A DNA stretch of 64,000 bases, taken from NCBI GenBank assembly GCA_020638135.1, contig JACKJE010000016.1:3662-67661 (forward strand). The letters run 5' to 3'. Source of the DNA: Methylobacteriaceae bacterium. GTDB lineage: Bacteria > Pseudomonadota > Alphaproteobacteria > Rhizobiales > Beijerinckiaceae. Position 1 is the stretch's first letter, and each line of letters opens with the position of its first letter. The notes beneath the pieces are model-generated. The model saw nothing but the letters and a program-made list of their open reading frames with translations. It had not been told where the DNA came from and ran no database searches. Position numbers and translations under genes: made by a program. This document shows, in pieces, positions 61,713 to 64,000 of the stretch.

Positions 61713-62993
61713 CTATTCCGCAGCCTGGCCGATTGCGTGCTTTTCGGCATCGAGCCAGCCGGCCGGCGCGTAGGCGGCGAGATTGCCCAGGTTCGAAATC
61801 GGCAGGTAGAGCTCCGGCGCGTGGAGGATTTCGAGGAATTCCGCGTGATCGGGATGATGCGGGTCGCCGATGAAGGCGTCCTCGTATTCGCCCTTCGAGA
61901 ACATGTCGCGCTGCCGGTACATGTTGAACATCACGCTGTCGGCGGCAAAGTCCTGGCCCATCCGCACGAAGGCCGGCATTTCCCGGTAATTGGCGTTCTG
62001 CACCACCATCGAGAACATCAGGTGCTGGATTTCGCCGGCCTCGCGCCTGGTCTTGAGGAAGGCGAGATTCTTCAGGAGCCGCGCGAAATTGCCGGGCCGG
62101 CGCACATTGGCGTAGGTGTCGGCCTCAGCTGCGTCGATCGAAATCTGCACCGCGCCGACATGACCGCCGAGATTGAGTTCGCGCCAGGCGCGCTCGTCGA
62201 ACAATTGCCCGTTGGTGTGCAGGTGCATCTGCAGGTTCTTGTACTCGTCGCTCGCCGTGAGTCGCTTGATGAGATTGCGGAAATGGTTGGAGCCGAAGGC
62301 GTCGCCCGAGCCTGTGATAATCACCTCGCCGGCGTCCTTCAGCATCGGCAGCAATGACTTTTCGGTGAGATCGTCGAGTTTCGCCTGCCGCGCCTTGTTG
62401 GCGACATAGATGCCCGAACGGCACGACGGACAGGCGAGATTGCAGGACTTGTCGTGCGAGAGCACGACCTGCAGCGGCGGCGGCGGAACCGCGCGGCCCT
62501 TGCGATGATGCTCGATGAATTCGCGCGCCTCGTCGCTGTCGCGCGGCTCGAGCTGGCGGCCGGCGATGAACGGGCAATTGACGTGATCGCAGTAGGAATA
62601 GGTCCCGTCGATGATCGACTCGCGAATCTTGTTGGCGATGTCCGAATGCCAGACGTCGCGATGATTCTCGTCGAGCCGGCCGATCGGGGTCGGCAGATAG
62701 ACCGGGCAGCAGGCGAAGACGAGGCCGGTATGGGTCGTCTCCATCGTGTTGAAGGGACGCCGGCAGAAATGCGTCTTGAGATAGGCCTGCGCCGCCTCGT
62801 CCTGCGCCTGCGACTGCGCATAGGCGCGGCGCTGCCGCAGCTTCAGGATGAGATGGTTGTTGACGAACGAGGCCACGGCGTCCGCGCGGTCGCGCCCGAT
62901 GAAATCGAGCACGGCGGGGCTCGCCGCCCATTGCAGCAGCCGGCGCGGCGAAAGCGCGCTGGGCTGTTTGCCGGTATCATTGCTGGTGGTCAT
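61713..62993 (-). CDS. radical SAM protein with N-terminal SPASM-like cysteine domain
   Basis: A 426-residue protein. The radical SAM cluster motif is C184-x3-C188-x2-C191 in SCNLACPSCRS, followed by EVIITGSGDAFGS and SISIDAA-like elements of the core (to about residue 350). Before it, at 77-142, is a cysteine domain (C77, CC at 95-96, GRLDENHRDVWHSD, C135, C140) which looks like a SPASM auxiliary-cluster domain that usually follows the core. The substrate is unknown; no small peptide gene is next to it. It ends with a 40-residue hydrophilic tail. Confidence 0.85.
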   Translation of the reverse strand: MTTSNDTGKQPSALSPRRLLQWAASPAVLDFIGRDRADAVASFVNNHLILKLRQRRAYAQSQAQDEAAQAYLKTHFCRRPFNTMETTHTGLVFACCPVYLPTPIGRLDENHRDVWHSDIANKIRESIIDGTYSYCDHVNCPFIAGRQLEPRDSDEAREFIEHHRKGRAVPPPPLQVVLSHDKSCNLACPSCRSGIYVANKARQAKLDDLTEKSLLPMLKDAGEVIITGSGDAFGSNHFRNLIKRLTASDEYKNLQMHLHTNGQLFDERAWRELNLGGHVGAVQISIDAAEADTYANVRRPGNFARLLKNLAFLKTRREAGEIQHLMFSMVVQNANYREMPAFVRMGQDFAADSVMFNMYRQRDMFSKGEYEDAFIGDPHHPDHAEFLEILHAPELYLPISNLGNLAAYAPAGWLDAEKHAIGQAAE

Positions 62994-63220
62994 TTACGCT
63001 GGCCGTCTCTTCACATCGCCCCGTCGGGAGGGCCCGGCGACCGCGCGCCGCCGCCCGCCGGAAACGGAAATGCGTGGCCGGCCCGCGATTTGCGCGAAGC
63101 TGGCCTGTTGCTGCGCACAATATAGGCCGGGCGCCGCAATTGCAAAGGCTGTGGCCCGGCCGGCCGTGACAAACCGGGCCTCCCGCCCCACATTGGCGGC
63201 ATCCCGAATCGCCTGAGGAA
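62994..63220. other. intergenic between radical SAM and uvrD genes
   Basis: A 227-bp divergent region with no credible ORF. It must hold both promoters; none is clear. Very GC-rich, small palindromes only. Confidence 0.4.
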
Positions 63221-64000
63221 ATGGTCATTTTGCCGCACGCGCCGCAGCCGCATGACAATGCGCCGCACGACGAGGCCCCCGCCCCCGGCGGCATCCGCGA
63301 GCGCGCCCTGGCCTCGCGCGCCGCGCCCTGGCTGACGACGCTCAACCCCGAGCAGCGCGCGGCCGTGGAATCGATCGATGGCGCGGTTCTGGTGCTCGCC
63401 GGCGCCGGCACCGGCAAGACCCGCGTCCTGACCACCCGCATCGCCCATATCATCGCGCTCGGCTGCGCCCGCGCGCACGAGATTCTGGCCGTCACCTTCA
63501 CCAACAAGGCCGCGCGCGAGATGAAGGAGCGCGTCGGCGCGCTGGCGGGCCCGGTGGCCGAAGGCATGCCCTGGCTTGGCACGTTCCACGCCATTTCCAC
63601 CAAGATTCTGCGCCGCCACGCCGAGCTGGTCGGCCTCAAATCCAACTTCACGATTCTCGACACCGACGACCAGATCCGCCTGCTGAAACAGGTGATCCAG
63701 GCGGAAAACATCGACGACAAGAGATGGCCGGCGCGCACGCTGGCCTGGCAGATCGACGCCTGGAAGAACCGGGGGCTCACGCCCGACAAGGTTCCGGCTG
63801 GCGAGGCCGAGGCATTCGCCAACGGCAAGGGCGCAAAGCTCTACGCGCTCTATCAGGACCGGCTGAAGACGCTGAACGCGACCGATTTCGGCGACCTCTT
63901 GCTCGAAACGCTGCGCCTGTTCCGCGAAAACCCCGATGTGCTCCGCAACTGGCAGGAGCGCTTCAAGTACATTCTCGTCGACGAGTATCAGGACACCAAC
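63221..64000 (+). CDS. uvrD: UvrD/PcrA family DNA helicase, N-terminal part
   Basis: The first 260 codons of a superfamily 1 helicase, cut by the right window edge. After a ~30-residue acidic/proline leader, LNPEQRAAVES and the Walker A AGAGTGKT (60-67) follow. Motif Ia is VTFTNKAAREM, then GTFHAISTKILRRHA, and the last visible residues are motif II DEYQDTN. It unwinds DNA in excision and mismatch repair. The ATG 63221 has TGAGGAA immediately upstream. Confidence 0.95.
   Translation, partial: MVILPHAPQPHDNAPHDEAPAPGGIRERALASRAAPWLTTLNPEQRAAVESIDGAVLVLAGAGTGKTRVLTTRIAHIIALGCARAHEILAVTFTNKAAREMKERVGALAGPVAEGMPWLGTFHAISTKILRRHAELVGLKSNFTILDTDDQIRLLKQVIQAENIDDKRWPARTLAWQIDAWKNRGLTPDKVPAGEAEAFANGKGAKLYALYQDRLKTLNATDFGDLLLETLRLFRENPDVLRNWQERFKYILVDEYQDTN

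Overview
The window is GC-rich, gene-dense chromosomal DNA from an alphaproteobacterium, most likely of the order Hyphomicrobiales (Rhizobiales). The support is the DUF6489, DUF2889 and DUF1993 families, branched-chain-aminoacid-type and OprB transport proteins, an alphaproteobacterial-style acetolactate synthase and paired dispersed palindromes of the kind common in that order. I cannot name a genus. There is no phage, insertion sequence or CRISPR array. About 68 genes, one tRNA-Lys(CUU) and several regulatory and repeat elements are listed.

Left third (1-20 kb): a copper/cytochrome-oxidase maturation set (rhodanese, a DUF2946-like protein, PCu(A)C chaperone, Sco) is followed by a glutamate-cysteine ligase homologue, then acyl-CoA and xenobiotic genes (class III CoA transferase, epoxide hydrolase, a frameshifted thiolase), DUF2889 and an OprB porin. 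A MarR repressor is divergent from a 2-aminobenzoyl-CoA (anthranilate) degradation operon: fused monooxygenase/reductase, SDR, CoA ligase and RidA. A MenA-type prenyltransferase follows, converging on acnB through a strong bidirectional terminator.

Middle (20-33 kb): the most distinctive region is a tightly packed minus-strand operon, 31271 down to 20415. It encodes a periplasmic binding protein, a CYP199-like cytochrome P450, a second MarR, a MetV-MetF fusion, a corrinoid protein, a UroD-type methyltransferase, a MetH-activation-like protein, a ferredoxin/ASKHA corrinoid activator, a methyl-THF:corrinoid methyltransferase and an amidohydrolase. Together these form a near-complete corrinoid methyl-transfer route feeding tetrahydrofolate, like the O-demethylase systems of acetogens, but here combined with an oxygen-dependent P450. 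The substrate is unknown; methoxylated aromatics are the most natural guess. A second binding protein diverges from the same control region, which carries a promoter with a palindrome in its spacer.

33-45 kb: tRNA-Lys, small secreted proteins, leuA, a thioesterase, a lipoprotein and an adenylate/guanylate cyclase precede ilvB-ilvN-ilvC. Both leuA and ilvB appear to be controlled by leader-peptide attenuation: a Leu-rich leader upstream of leuA, and a 16-residue leader with consecutive Leu-Ile-Val codons plus a T-tract terminator upstream of ilvB. From 42.4 to 45.1 kb three consecutive genes or near neighbours (ilvC, an ABC ATPase, a helix-hairpin-helix protein) carry single-base indels. In ilvC eight of them, when corrected, restore exactly 339 codons, which looks more like a local sequence-quality problem than ancient decay.

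45-64 kb: LysR, a two-gene TRAP permease, a NitT/TauT-type ABC transporter with pdxY, a giant AsmA-like protein, an MFS carrier, a YeeE/YedE sulfur transporter overlapping a DUF302 gene, a FAD-linked D-lactate/glycolate-type dehydrogenase, DUF1993, a radical SAM protein whose cysteine-rich auxiliary domain lies before the radical SAM core, and the start of uvrD at the right edge. Three families of palindromic repeats are scattered between genes.
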